DNA of 64,000 bases, from positions 3,693,501-3,757,500 of the forward strand of contig NZ_CP069354.1 of the NCBI RefSeq assembly GCF_016864375.1. The letters run 5' to 3'. A program made the translations under genes and the position numbers. Below are positions 8,275 through 16,754 of the stretch, piece after piece; within the stretch, counting starts at the first letter, position 1, and each line of letters opens with the position of its first letter. The stretch is from Microvirga sp. VF16 (GTDB lineage: Bacteria; Pseudomonadota; Alphaproteobacteria; Rhizobiales; Beijerinckiaceae). Under the pieces are notes generated by a model that saw only the letters and a program-made list of their open reading frames with translations, did not search any database and had not been told where the DNA came from.

Positions 8275-10329
8275 GTGAGCCTCAACATGCGTCCTCTCAT
8301 ATGTCTTGTGACATCCGTCGCGCTTGTCCAACTCTCCATTCTTACTGCCCACGCAACCGAAACTCCCCTCAACACGCCGGAACCGACCCAACCACCTTCT
8401 CTGGAAAGCTTCGTGCCCGTCGCCCCGGTTCCGGGAGACCTGGACCACCTGCCGGGGATCTTCAAGGCCTATCGGGACAACGATCTGACCGAGGCTCAGA
8501 TCCTCAAGACGAAGCTCTCCCAGCCCGCCGCCCACGCCCTGGTCGAGTGGTTTGCGATCCGCAGCGGCTTCACCATGGGTCTCGACCGCATCCTGGCCTT
8601 TCAGAAGGATTATCCGGGCTGGCCGGTCACCAGCCAGCTTCGAAGACGGAGTGAGGACGCGCTGCTGGCCGAGCGCAGGCCCCCGTCGCAGGTGCGCGCC
8701 TTTTTCGCCAAGCAGCCTCCAGGAACACCCGCCGCTCGGATCGCCCTCGCCTTCGCACTTCAGGCCGAGGGCTTCACGCAGGAAGCGAATGAGAAAATCC
8801 GCCATATCTGGCGGGAGGATACCTTCGGCCCCGACGCGGAGCGCCGCATCCTCGACCGCTTTCCGGACGTCCTGGCAAAAGCCGATCACCGCTTTCGCAT
8901 GGAGCGGCTTCTCCTGAAGGAGAATTGGGGCGGAGCCCAGCGCGCGGCCGGCCGTGCAGGCAAGGAATATGAACTGCTGGTCAAGGCACGCATGGCTGTC
9001 TTCCAAGGCAAGAAGAAGGCCGAGAAGGCCTTTGCGGCCGTGCCGGCCTCCCTGCGGAGCGACCCCTCCTATCTATTCTCCAAGGCGCTCCTCCAACGCC
9101 GAAGCAACAACCTGGTGGAAGCGGCCGCGATCATCATGCAGGCGCCACGGGACCCCGAATTACGGGTCGACGGCGATGAATGGTGGGCCGAACAGCGCCT
9201 GATCACCCGTGCCCTGCTCGACAAGGGCAATGCCACGACCGCCTATGAAGTAGCGAGTCATCATGCCGCGGAATCGCCTGTGCAGCAGATCGAGGCGGAG
9301 TTTCACGCGGGGTGGATAGCCCTTCGCTTCCTGAACGATCCCGCGACGGCCTCCAAGCATTTCGCGACCGTCGCCCAAACGGCCTCGACTCCCATCTCCA
9401 TCTCGCGCATCGCCTATTGGCAGGGACGCGCGGCAGAGGCGGCCGGCCTGGGACAGGACACCAAAATCTTCTACGGACGCGCAGCCGACCAGCCGACGAC
9501 CTATTACGGCCAATTGGCCCAGGCGAAGCTCGGTCAGACCATCTCGCTGCGAAAAGTCGATCCCCTGACAGAAGAGGAACGCAAGGCTTTCGATGCTCTC
9601 ATTCCCGTTCAGGCGGTGAAACTGCTGCAGCAGATCGGCGAGCAGGATCTCGCTCTCAGCCTCTACACCGATCTCGCCCAGTCCTTGAGCGATCCGGGAC
9701 AGCTCGATGCGCTGGCGAGCCTAGCCACATCTCAGCAGAATCCCCGGGCGGTGCTCTCGATCGGCAAGATGGCCCTGCAGCGGGGCTTCCCGCTCGACCA
9801 GCATGCCTATCCACTTGCGGCCATCCCGGATTTCCAGCCGGTCGGCGACGAGGTCGAGCCCGCCATGATCTATGCCATCGCCCGGCAGGAGAGCGCGTTC
9901 AATCCACGCGCCATCTCGAGCGCAGGGGCCCGGGGCCTCATGCAGCTCATGCCGGCTACCGCGAAGAGAACCGCACAGCGGTTCGGCGTCGGCTTCGATC
10001 TGAAGCGGCTGATCGAGGACCCATCCTACAACGCCAAAATCGGCTCGGCCCATCTCGGCGAGCTGATGGAGGACTGGAAGGGCTCCTATATCCTCGCCTT
10101 CGCGTCCTACAATGCGGGCGGCGGCAATGTGATCAAGTGGGTCAGGACCTATGGCGATCCCCGCAGGCCGGACGTGGACGAGGTCGATTGGATTGAGCGG
10201 ATCCCGTTTTATGAGACTCGCAACTACGTCCAACGCGTGCTGGAGAATTTGCGCGTCTACCGGCAGCGGCTGAACGAAAAGCCCGCGCCGCTCGTTCCGG
10301 CAACGGCGGATGCGACAAGCACCAATTAA
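8275..10329 (+). CDS. slt: Soluble lytic murein transglycosylase (Slt70-like)
   Basis: Cleaves the MurNAc-GlcNAc bond of peptidoglycan in the periplasm with formation of 1,6-anhydro ends. It has an N-terminal signal peptide (MRPLICLVTSVALVQLSILTAHA), a long helical superhelix of tetratricopeptide-like repeats to about residue 510, and a C-terminal SLT domain. Catalytic Glu539 is in IARQESAFNPRA; the family motifs GLMQLMPATA and AFASYNAGGG follow. A GTG at 8275 with AAGGGGG just upstream is taken as the start; an ATG at 8287 is equally possible and would not change the signal peptide. The gene is divergent from dapA. Confidence 0.93.
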   Translation: MSLNMRPLICLVTSVALVQLSILTAHATETPLNTPEPTQPPSLESFVPVAPVPGDLDHLPGIFKAYRDNDLTEAQILKTKLSQPAAHALVEWFAIRSGFTMGLDRILAFQKDYPGWPVTSQLRRRSEDALLAERRPPSQVRAFFAKQPPGTPAARIALAFALQAEGFTQEANEKIRHIWREDTFGPDAERRILDRFPDVLAKADHRFRMERLLLKENWGGAQRAAGRAGKEYELLVKARMAVFQGKKKAEKAFAAVPASLRSDPSYLFSKALLQRRSNNLVEAAAIIMQAPRDPELRVDGDEWWAEQRLITRALLDKGNATTAYEVASHHAAESPVQQIEAEFHAGWIALRFLNDPATASKHFATVAQTASTPISISRIAYWQGRAAEAAGLGQDTKIFYGRAADQPTTYYGQLAQAKLGQTISLRKVDPLTEEERKAFDALIPVQAVKLLQQIGEQDLALSLYTDLAQSLSDPGQLDALASLATSQQNPRAVLSIGKMALQRGFPLDQHAYPLAAIPDFQPVGDEVEPAMIYAIARQESAFNPRAISSAGARGLMQLMPATAKRTAQRFGVGFDLKRLIEDPSYNAKIGSAHLGELMEDWKGSYILAFASYNAGGGNVIKWVRTYGDPRRPDVDEVDWIERIPFYETRNYVQRVLENLRVYRQRLNEKPAPLVPATADATSTN

Positions 10330-10373
10330 TGATGCAGGATGCGGCTCATTGCGCCCCTTGAGTTCGGACTGAG

Positions 10374-11255
10374 ATGAACTGCTCCTATCGCGATTTTTTC
10401 GTATCTGCCACCGACGGGCTGAAGCTCTACGCCCGCGACTATGGCTCTGAGACCGGGGATGCGCTTCCCGTCATATGCTTGCCTGGACTGGCCAGGACCT
10501 CTGAAGACTTTCACGATCTGGCCGAGGCCCTGAGCCGGGATCCATCCCACCCGCGCCGTGTTCTGTCTCTGGACTATCGAGGACGTGGGCGCTCCGAATG
10601 GGACGAGGACTGGCGCAATTACGACCTCAAGATCGAACTCGACGATACATTACGAATGCTGGCAGCAGCCGGGATCGAAAGGGCAATCTTCATCGGAACT
10701 TCCCGCGGCGGCCTGATCACGATGGCCTTGAGTGCGGTCCGTCCTGAACTTATCGCCGGCGCGGTTCTGAACGATGTCGGTCCGGTCCTTGAAGCCAAAG
10801 GGCTGATGCGGATCCGAGGCTATGTCGGCAAGCTCTCTACCCCCCGGACTATGAGTGAAGCCGCAGAAATCCTGCGGCAGATCTCGCAGTCTCAGTTTCC
10901 TCTTTACACCTACGAGCAATGGGAAAGGATGGCGCGGGGTACTTGGCGTGAGAGTGAAGACGGCTTCGTTCTCAACTACGATCCTAACTTGGCGAAAAAC
11001 CTCGAGACTCTCGATCTCGAAGGGCCTTTGCCGGATCTGTGGCCGCTGTTCGAGAATTTGAAGCCGGTTCCCCTTCTCGTCATTCGGGGGAACAATTCCG
11101 ACCTGTTGACGGTCGAAACCCTGCGGATGATGCAGGAGCGGCATCCGCACCTCACAGCCATCACGCTGCCGGACCAGGGTCATACCCCCTCTCTCGACGG
11201 CGATCTCATTCAGATCATCAGAGATTTTGCCGTCGGGGTTGATGTCCAGGACTGA
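10374..11255 (+). CDS. Alpha/beta-hydrolase fold protein
   Basis: A 293-residue cytoplasmic alpha/beta hydrolase of unknown substrate. The oxyanion region is VICLPGLARTSEDF, the nucleophile elbow is FIGTSRGGLI with the catalytic Ser in G-T-S-R-G, and the catalytic His is in LPDQGHTPSL near the end. There is no signal peptide. It follows the transglycosylase by 44 bp in the same direction, but there is no functional reason to link them. The family includes esterases, haloperoxidase-like enzymes and epoxide hydrolases. Confidence 0.85.
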   Translation: MNCSYRDFFVSATDGLKLYARDYGSETGDALPVICLPGLARTSEDFHDLAEALSRDPSHPRRVLSLDYRGRGRSEWDEDWRNYDLKIELDDTLRMLAAAGIERAIFIGTSRGGLITMALSAVRPELIAGAVLNDVGPVLEAKGLMRIRGYVGKLSTPRTMSEAAEILRQISQSQFPLYTYEQWERMARGTWRESEDGFVLNYDPNLAKNLETLDLEGPLPDLWPLFENLKPVPLLVIRGNNSDLLTVETLRMMQERHPHLTAITLPDQGHTPSLDGDLIQIIRDFAVGVDVQD

Positions 11256-11385
11256 CAGGAAGCTTCTTCTCCCCGAGATCAGATGGAAAAGGCTTGCGAG
11301 CTTTTTCAGTGCCGTGGCCCATTCCACTTCTTCGGTTTTCCGCTTCTTCTAACGCCAAACCAATCCACGTTGCCGAGAACGCTTT

Positions 11386-11422
11386 GTCAGCGTGAACGAA
11401 CCATTTGATCGTTCACGCTGAC
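11386..11422. terminator. Second hairpin of a tandem terminator (or dyad operator)
   Basis: A perfect 14-bp inverted repeat, GTCAGCGTGAACGA (11386-11399) and TCGTTCACGCTGAC (11409-11422), encloses a 9-nt loop. It lies directly downstream of the porin's first terminator hairpin. On neither strand is it followed by a strong T run, so it may act as a backup stop, a 3' stabilising stem or a protein-binding dyad. Confidence 0.6.
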
Positions 11423-11423
11423 G

Positions 11424-11455
11424 AAAAGAAAAACCCCGGTGTTGCCACCGGGGTT
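11424..11455 (-). terminator. Rho-independent terminator of the porin gene
   Basis: Read on the minus strand, a 9-bp GC-rich stem (AACCCCGGT with ACCGGGGTT, 6-nt loop) is followed by TTTCTTTTC. It sits 26 bp past the porin stop codon. Confidence 0.88.
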
Positions 11456-11480
11456 CTCTCATCCGATCAGGACAAGCCGA

Positions 11481-12734
11481 TTAGAAGTCGCGCTGAACGC
11501 GGATACGGCCTTCCCAAACGTCGTTCTTCAGGTCGACCGGATCCGGACCGCGCGGATCGATGTTGGCGTAGAGAACCTCGACACCGAGGTCCAGGCCAGC
11601 AACCGGCGTCCAGATCACGTTCGTGCCGGCGCGCCACTCGGTGAAGTCAACACCGATGCCGAGGCCACCCGGGAACACGGCCGGAGCCACGTTCGGGTAC
11701 TCAACACGAGCCCACGAACCGAACACGTTCTGACGGATGGTCGGGGTCCAGTAGTGACGCAGACCACCGGCGATCGACCAGCCTTCGCCGGTGTGGATGT
11801 CGCCGTCCACGCCGACGTAAGCGTCGACAACCGACTCGGTGAGCGAGCCGACGGTGACCGACGAGCCGAAGCCGAGGTAGCCGAGCGCGCCGTCAGCGTA
11901 GGACGCGGCGAGCCAGAGGGCGTCGCCAGCGGCCAGCATCGGCAGGTTCACGGAGCCCTGGAGCGAGACCGACCAGCCGAGCTCGGAGTCCGGGAAGTCG
12001 AAGATGCCAGGAGCAACTTCAACCAGGTTGTCGCTGCGCAGCTGGTGCAGAGCACCGGAGAGCTGGAGCGAACCCCAGGTGCCGGCGTACTTCAGGTTAC
12101 CGACAATGTCAGGCATCGTCTGACCGGCTTCGGCGAACACCGAGGTGCCAGCGAAGGTGGTGCCAGCGAAGCGGCCTTCTTCAGCCGACAGCGTGGCCGA
12201 GAAGCCGTTGCCGAACGAGAAGGTGTAGGCGAACAGGTTCACGGTCGGGGCGTCCGAGAAGCGGAGCGTGCCGAAGTGGCCCGTCGGCAGGTCGCTGTTG
12301 TCGTAGAACGACACGACGCGACCGGCGGTGAGGCCGCCGAACTGGATGAAGGCCTGGTCGACGTTGGCCGTCGTGGCGCTGAAGCCATAGACGCCGGTGT
12401 CGCGGGTCATCTCGAAGCGCACGAAGGTGCGGAGCAGACCGTAAGCGGTGGCAGTGCGGGCATCGAGCTGGATGCGGCCACGAGCACGGAAGCCGATCGC
12501 ATCCTGGGCGCGATCGGTCGGCTCGAGGTAGCGGAACTCGGCGCGAACACGGCCGCCGACGCGGAGGCAGGTTTCGGTGCCGGGGATGTAGAAGAAGCCT
12601 GCACCGTAGGTGGAGCAGACGCGCACGTATTCGACAGCAGCGGCCTTCTTCGCGGGAAGGTCGGCGGCTTGAGCCCCGGCGACAGCCGCGAGACCCGCGA
12701 CCGACCCGAGGAAGAGGCTCTTAGCGAGCTTCAT
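11481..12734 (-). CDS. Major outer-membrane porin, Omp2b/porin_2 family
   Basis: A 417-residue trimeric beta-barrel porin giving passive diffusion of small solutes across the outer membrane. The signal peptide MKLAKSLFLGSVAGLAAVAG ends at AQAADLPAKK, typical of rhizobial porins; the mature protein starts with VRVCSTYGAGFFYIPGTETC, the family's two-cysteine segment, followed by RVGGRVRAEF. The C-terminus ends in Phe (RIRVQRDF), the usual barrel-assembly signal. The ATG at 12734 has a strong GGAGG site 7-8 bp upstream. Codon use is strongly biased (few synonymous codons), consistent with high expression, and the gene has a dedicated strong terminator. The long reading frame on the opposite strand is a by-product of this bias. 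Confidence 0.95.
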   Translation of the reverse strand: MKLAKSLFLGSVAGLAAVAGAQAADLPAKKAAAVEYVRVCSTYGAGFFYIPGTETCLRVGGRVRAEFRYLEPTDRAQDAIGFRARGRIQLDARTATAYGLLRTFVRFEMTRDTGVYGFSATTANVDQAFIQFGGLTAGRVVSFYDNSDLPTGHFGTLRFSDAPTVNLFAYTFSFGNGFSATLSAEEGRFAGTTFAGTSVFAEAGQTMPDIVGNLKYAGTWGSLQLSGALHQLRSDNLVEVAPGIFDFPDSELGWSVSLQGSVNLPMLAAGDALWLAASYADGALGYLGFGSSVTVGSLTESVVDAYVGVDGDIHTGEGWSIAGGLRHYWTPTIRQNVFGSWARVEYPNVAPAVFPGGLGIGVDFTEWRAGTNVIWTPVAGLDLGVEVLYANIDPRGPDPVDLKNDVWEGRIRVQRDF

Positions 12735-13181
12735 GGTTAAACCTCCAAAGTTTCGAGACCCTGGGGGGCCGGGTTTTTGTGCTTCGGCAGCTTCAACGAA
12801 GCCTTCAAACACGTCCCTTTTCCCCTAGTACCCGGCGGCCCGTTTTCATTCGAACTCACCAGGATGACGACTGGGGTGCCCCCGTCGCTGCAGCCACATT
12901 ATCCAGGACATTTCCGCAAGCAACCGAATGAAGGCACAAAATGGGCAAGAGAGGGGGCTTTTCAGGGGCATGTTGCACAAACGCAACGTTCGGCACCTCC
13001 CCCTTAACTGCTTGTTAAGACTATGCGCCCGTTCTTCAGAAATCCTTAAGGAACAAGGATTTTAGCTTGAGCCCGGATGCCGGTGGAGGAGAGGCCAGGC
13101 AATGATTGGAGGGCAACCCATAGACCGGGGCTGTGAATAACGCCCGTCACAATTTCGATAGCTCGCTTACCAAGGCACATA
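12735..13181. other. Porin promoter/leader region
   Basis: About 450 bp without a convincing gene. It must carry the porin promoter and probably a long 5' leader. A pyrimidine-rich stretch (12810-12835) precedes several A/T-rich blocks around 13000-13070. I could not fix a -10/-35 pair with confidence. The short reading frames here lack ribosome sites. Confidence 0.5.
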
Positions 13182-13206
13182 GGAAAAGGGCCGGGCGGAC
13201 CCGGCC
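13182..13206 (-). terminator. Rho-independent terminator of hpd
   Basis: On the minus strand a stem GGCCGGG-tccg-CCCGGCC (13189-13206) is followed by CTTTTCC. It lies about 30 bp past the hpd stop and would end the marR-maiA-hpd operon. Confidence 0.85.
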
Positions 13207-13233
13207 TCTCTCGAATCGTAGGACTGTCAGAGG

Positions 13234-14349
13234 CTAGGCGACCTTGGGACCGATCACGCCTCGGCGAATCTGATCCTCTTCAATGGATTCGAAGAGCGCC
13301 TTGAAGTTGCCCTCACCGAATCCGTCGTCGCCCTTGCGCTGGATGTATTCGAAGAAGATCGGTCCGATGGCGGTCTTGCCGAAGCGCTGGAGCAGGACCT
13401 TCGTGAAGCCGCCTTCGACCACGCCCTCCCCGTCAATGAGAATTCCGTTTTTCTTCAGACGGTGGAGAGGCTCCTCATGGCTGGGCAGGCGCTTGTCGAC
13501 ACGCGCGTAATAAATCTCGTTCGGTGCCGGCATGAACTCCAGCCCACCCTCAATAAGCGCCTCGATGGATTCGTAGAGATCGTGCGAGCCAAGAGCCACA
13601 TGCTGGATACCCTCCCCCTTGTACTCCTGCAGATATTCCTCGATCTGCCCGGTCTCGCCTGCATCCTCGTTGATCGGGATGCGGATCTTGCCGTCCGGGC
13701 TCGTCATGGCGCGGGAATGCAGACCCGTCAGCTTGCCCTCGATGTCGAAGTAGCGAATCTGTCGGAAGTTGAAGAGGCGCTCGTAGAAGCCGGCCCACTC
13801 ATTCAGGCGCCCGCGATAGACGTTATGGGTCAGGTGGTCGATGTAATAGAGACCGACGCCCTTCGGCTTCGGATCGGGCTCGCCCAGCCATTCGAAATCC
13901 ACATCGTAGATCGAGCCTTTCGCGCCATAGCAGTCGACGAAATAGATCTGCAGGCCGCCGATTCCTTCGATGCCCGGGATCTCGAGCTCGTTGGGGCCGA
14001 CCTGCGTCTCGACCGGCTTGGCGCCCATCGAGAGTGCGCGCTCATAGGCGTATTTCGCATCGGCGACGCGGAAGGCCATGGCCGGCGCCGACGGGCCGTG
14101 CTGCGCGGCGAAACGCTCGGCAAAGGAGCCTGGCTGCGCATTGACAATGAAATTGATATCGCCCTGGCGATAGAGAATGACGTTCTTCGAGCGGTGCTTG
14201 GCGACGACGCTGAAGCCCATCGTCTTGAAAAGGCGATCCAGGGCCTGCGGGTCGGGATGGCAATATTCCACGAATTCGAAGCCGTCCGTGCCCATGGGAT
14301 TCTCTTCAGAGATGGCGGCTGGCGGCGCATCGTGCGGGAACGGTCCCAT
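13234..14349 (-). CDS. hpd: 4-hydroxyphenylpyruvate dioxygenase
   Basis: Converts 4-hydroxyphenylpyruvate to homogentisate with O2 and Fe(II), the second step of tyrosine breakdown. The 371-residue protein has two vicinal-oxygen-chelate modules. The iron ligands are placed at His172 (YYIDHLTHNV), His250 (GIQHVALGSHD) and Glu334 (GPIFFEYIQRKG), with spacing like that of the Pseudomonas enzyme. The ATG at 14349 has a CAGGAGG site upstream. It is the last gene of the run marR-maiA-hpd, 87 bp after maiA, and is closed by a terminator. Homogentisate dioxygenase, the next enzyme, is not in the window. Confidence 0.96.
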   Translation of the reverse strand: MGPFPHDAPPAAISEENPMGTDGFEFVEYCHPDPQALDRLFKTMGFSVVAKHRSKNVILYRQGDINFIVNAQPGSFAERFAAQHGPSAPAMAFRVADAKYAYERALSMGAKPVETQVGPNELEIPGIEGIGGLQIYFVDCYGAKGSIYDVDFEWLGEPDPKPKGVGLYYIDHLTHNVYRGRLNEWAGFYERLFNFRQIRYFDIEGKLTGLHSRAMTSPDGKIRIPINEDAGETGQIEEYLQEYKGEGIQHVALGSHDLYESIEALIEGGLEFMPAPNEIYYARVDKRLPSHEEPLHRLKKNGILIDGEGVVEGGFTKVLLQRFGKTAIGPIFFEYIQRKGDDGFGEGNFKALFESIEEDQIRRGVIGPKVA

Positions 14350-14436
14350 GATTATCCTCCTGTTTTGCCTCTGACGATCGAGAGGCCTGTGCTTCTGAAA
14401 ACAACGCATTCGCCCTGGAACGGATGCGATTCTTCG

Positions 14437-15063
14437 TCAGGCCGCGTCGGGCTGATTGGCCGGGGCTGCATCCTGAAAGGCTTTGTGCGCGGCGCAGGCC
14501 GTATCGACTGCCACGATCTTCGGATAGGCCTCGAGCGGGATGTTGAAGCGCCGTGCATTGAAGACCTGCGGCACCAGATAGATATCGGCCAGGGTGATCC
14601 GGGCACCGAAGGCATAGGGCCCGGGCCCGATGAGAGCTTCGATAGCCTCGAAACCTTCGCGCACCCAATGCGCATACCACTCGTCGGCAGCGGCCTTATC
14701 GTGCCCGAGTCGGTTCTTGAGATAGGCCAGCGTTCCGGAGTTGTTGAGCGGATGGATATCGCAGGCGATCAGGCTGGCAATCGCCCGCACCTTTGCGCGA
14801 GTGACCGCACCGACCGGCAGCAGGGGCGGCTCGGGATAAACCTCGTCGAGATATTCGAGGATGGCCGGAGACTGGATCAGGGTCGTGGCGCCGATATTGA
14901 GGGATGGCACGCGTCGCTGAGGATTGACGGCTTTGTAGCCATCCTCGCGCTGCTCCCCCTTCAGCAGATTGATCGACACGGATTCGTATGTCACGCCCTT
15001 CAGGTTGAGAGCGATCCTGACACGGTAGGCGGCAGAGGAGCGGAAATAGGTATAGAGCTTCAC
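14437..15063 (-). CDS. maiA: Maleylacetoacetate isomerase (zeta-class GST)
   Basis: Isomerises maleylacetoacetate to fumarylacetoacetate with glutathione, the fourth step of tyrosine breakdown. The 208 residues have an N-terminal thioredoxin-like domain beginning MKLYTYFRSSAAYRVRIALNLKG, where SSAAYR is the zeta-class glutathione-activating motif (SSCxxR-like), and NPQRRVPSL plus the IQSPAILEYLDE segment that binds glutathione; the C-terminal half is helical. Its ATG overlaps the stop of the upstream MarR gene (ATGA), a sign of translational coupling. Confidence 0.93.
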   Translation of the reverse strand: MKLYTYFRSSAAYRVRIALNLKGVTYESVSINLLKGEQREDGYKAVNPQRRVPSLNIGATTLIQSPAILEYLDEVYPEPPLLPVGAVTRAKVRAIASLIACDIHPLNNSGTLAYLKNRLGHDKAAADEWYAHWVREGFEAIEALIGPGPYAFGARITLADIYLVPQVFNARRFNIPLEAYPKIVAVDTACAAHKAFQDAAPANQPDAA

Positions 15064-15566
15064 GCGTCATCCCCCTCGACGTCCTGAGGCGCCAGCGAAC
15101 GGGCCTGCTGGGTGAGCTTGTCGATCAAGGCAGCAAACATCTTCTGCTCCTGCGGGGTCAGAGCCGACAGGAGACGCTCCTCGACGGCGAGAGCCTCGGG
15201 AGCGACAGCCTCGTAGATCGCCCGCCCTTCCGGGGTCAGGGCGAGCCATTCCTCGCGCCGGTCGTCGAGATTGGGGCGGCGAACAACGAGCCCGCGCTTC
15301 TCGAGAGCCGAGACTGCCCGTGAAACGGTGGATTTATGCATGACACCGTCGGGTGCCATGTCCCGCGCCGTGCGGACTTCATATTGCCCAAGCGTGACGA
15401 TGACCCGCCAAGCGGGAATCGAGAGGCCAAATCGCTCGGCATAAATCTGGGCAAGCGCACTCGACGTCAGGCCCGCCAGAACATTCAGGCGATAAGGGAG
15501 GAAGTGCTCCAGAACCACCAGGGGGCCTGGCGCGTCCTCGTTCTTCATTGCAGACTGAGGTGCCAT
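15060..15566 (-). CDS. MarR-family regulator of the tyrosine-catabolism operon
   Basis: A winged-helix repressor of the MarR family, 168 residues from the ATG at 15566. The core is LNVLAGLTSSALAQIYAERFGLSIPAWRVIV, then the recognition region DGVMHKSTVSRAVSALEKRGLV and the wing NLDDRREEWLALTPEG. It overlaps maiA by 4 bp and heads the maiA-hpd operon, so it most likely senses a tyrosine-pathway intermediate and represses its own operon. Two palindromes lie just upstream. An upstream ATG at 15605 is possible but would put one palindrome inside the gene, so I favour 15566, which fits a promoter read at 15594-15622. No clear ribosome site is seen, suggesting a short leader. Confidence 0.88.
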   Translation of the reverse strand: MAPQSAMKNEDAPGPLVVLEHFLPYRLNVLAGLTSSALAQIYAERFGLSIPAWRVIVTLGQYEVRTARDMAPDGVMHKSTVSRAVSALEKRGLVVRRPNLDDRREEWLALTPEGRAIYEAVAPEALAVEERLLSALTPQEQKMFAALIDKLTQQARSLAPQDVEGDDA

Positions 15567-15580
15567 AGTGGACAAAAACC

Positions 15581-15623
15581 GTTGCTCATGCAACCAATAG
15601 ATCAAGTTCGTTGCGCATGCAAC
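15581..15623 (-). promoter_or_regulatory. Twin MarR operator and promoter of the marR-maiA-hpd operon
   Basis: Two 14-bp palindromes of form GTTGC-N4-GCAAC occur: GTTGCTCATGCAAC (15581-15594) and GTTGCGCATGCAAC (15610-15623), 29 bp apart start to start. On the minus strand a plausible promoter is TTGCAT (15622-15617), 17-bp spacer, TATTGG (15599-15594). The first site would then cover the -35 element and the second the transcription start, the layout expected for autorepression. A weaker flanking dyad AACCAGG/CCTGGTT spans 15621-15644. Confidence 0.75.
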
Positions 15624-15743
15624 CAGGTTTGAGAACTCCTGGTTTCCCTCGGAGCACCAACATGTTTGGGCGGAGACGAGGACTTCTGCGATGAGCTCAG
15701 GATTTCAACGCCCAGGCGAAACTTGCGACAACCTTCCCCGCAC

Positions 15744-16733
15744 CTATGGTTTCGCGGCAAGCATCAGGTCAGCAAGGACTGGGAAATGGTCCGATCCCAG
15801 GTCCCTGCCCACCCTGCTCTCGATAACGCTAAAGCCTCGATTGATGAGAATGTGATCGATCGGCAGCCCGAACAACGGAAACCGAGAAGACCATGTTGCC
15901 GTGAATTTGCGCACTCTCGCCGTGTCGTACAATTCAGCATCGCCGATCAGCGACTGAAATGCCGGCGACCAGGGCGTCAAATTGAGATCCCCCATAAGGA
16001 TGACAGCATCGGTCGAAGCTGCCTTGACCTCGCGTGCGGCGATATCGAGCTGTGTGCGCTGTCGTTTTAGATCGTTCCCGAAGGGTTGAGCGGCATGCAG
16101 GCCGACCAATGTGAAGCAACGGGTAGAGAGGTTGGGATGGCACAGACGCGTCGTCAGGACAGAGCGAAATCGCGCGGCACTCCTGTCCGCGGACCAACTC
16201 CTGGGCTCCCAGCGGCTGAGGAGTACGACACCGAGCGGGAAGCCCTGATAATCTGAGATGCGATGAGGGTAGCGGTTCTCCCATCCATGCAGGAGATAGC
16301 TTGTGTCATGTGGCGCTTCGGCCAACAGGATCACATCCGGATTCTCCCGCTCGACCATCTGCCGAAAAGCATCCGGGTCGGCGCCTTGCCCATGCATGTT
16401 GAAGGTCAGAACGCGAAGCCGGACATGATCAGCGGCACTACTGCCTTCAGCGGCACGGACGCCGCCGGATAGGTAAGGTGCCAGAGGAGCAACGTTGATC
16501 AGGGTCGTTATAAGGCTCACGACCAAAGCCATCCGTGCAGACGTCAGAAGCGCCATCACGATGGCGACCAATCCTATGGTAGCAAGCTGCGGGCGGAAAT
16601 GCGTCAGGAGATCGAGCTGCCACGACCAGGGGCCAAGAAAGCTCCCGATCGTCGCCATGCAGACGAGCGCCGCCAATATAACTGGCGGCGCTTTCGCGAC
16701 CGGTTGAATGGGCCAGAATATGCGCCGCCCCAT
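15744..16733 (-). CDS. Membrane-anchored endonuclease/exonuclease/phosphatase family protein
   Basis: A protein of about 329 residues with an N-terminal membrane part of three hydrophobic segments (PPVILAALVCMATIGSFLG, LATIGLVAIVMALLTS, MALVVSLITTLINVAPL) and a C-terminal EEP domain. EEP motifs are LTFNMHGQGADPDAF, NPDVILLAEAP, ILMGDLNLTPWSP and GSDHFPVLADL, so the metal-dependent phosphodiesterase site appears intact. The active domain probably faces the periplasm. The ATG at 16733 has AAGGA upstream; a TTG at 16751 would add six residues. It lies between the tyrosine operon and the TRAP binding-protein gene and shares no obvious role with them. Confidence 0.8.
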   Translation of the reverse strand: MGRRIFWPIQPVAKAPPVILAALVCMATIGSFLGPWSWQLDLLTHFRPQLATIGLVAIVMALLTSARMALVVSLITTLINVAPLAPYLSGGVRAAEGSSAADHVRLRVLTFNMHGQGADPDAFRQMVERENPDVILLAEAPHDTSYLLHGWENRYPHRISDYQGFPLGVVLLSRWEPRSWSADRSAARFRSVLTTRLCHPNLSTRCFTLVGLHAAQPFGNDLKRQRTQLDIAAREVKAASTDAVILMGDLNLTPWSPAFQSLIGDAELYDTARVRKFTATWSSRFPLFGLPIDHILINRGFSVIESRVGRDLGSDHFPVLADLMLAAKP

Positions 16734-16754
16734 TCCGGGAACATCCTTCAAGGA

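Noticed and set aside
11439..12740. 433-codon frame opposite the porin gene
   Set aside because: It lies fully antisense to a strongly codon-biased porin; its protein is repetitive, Arg/Glu/Gly-rich and lacks any family motif, as expected from mirror codons.
13462..15087. 541-codon frame opposite hpd and maiA
   Set aside because: It is antisense to two well-recognised enzymes, crosses their intergenic gap and has no domain or ribosome site.
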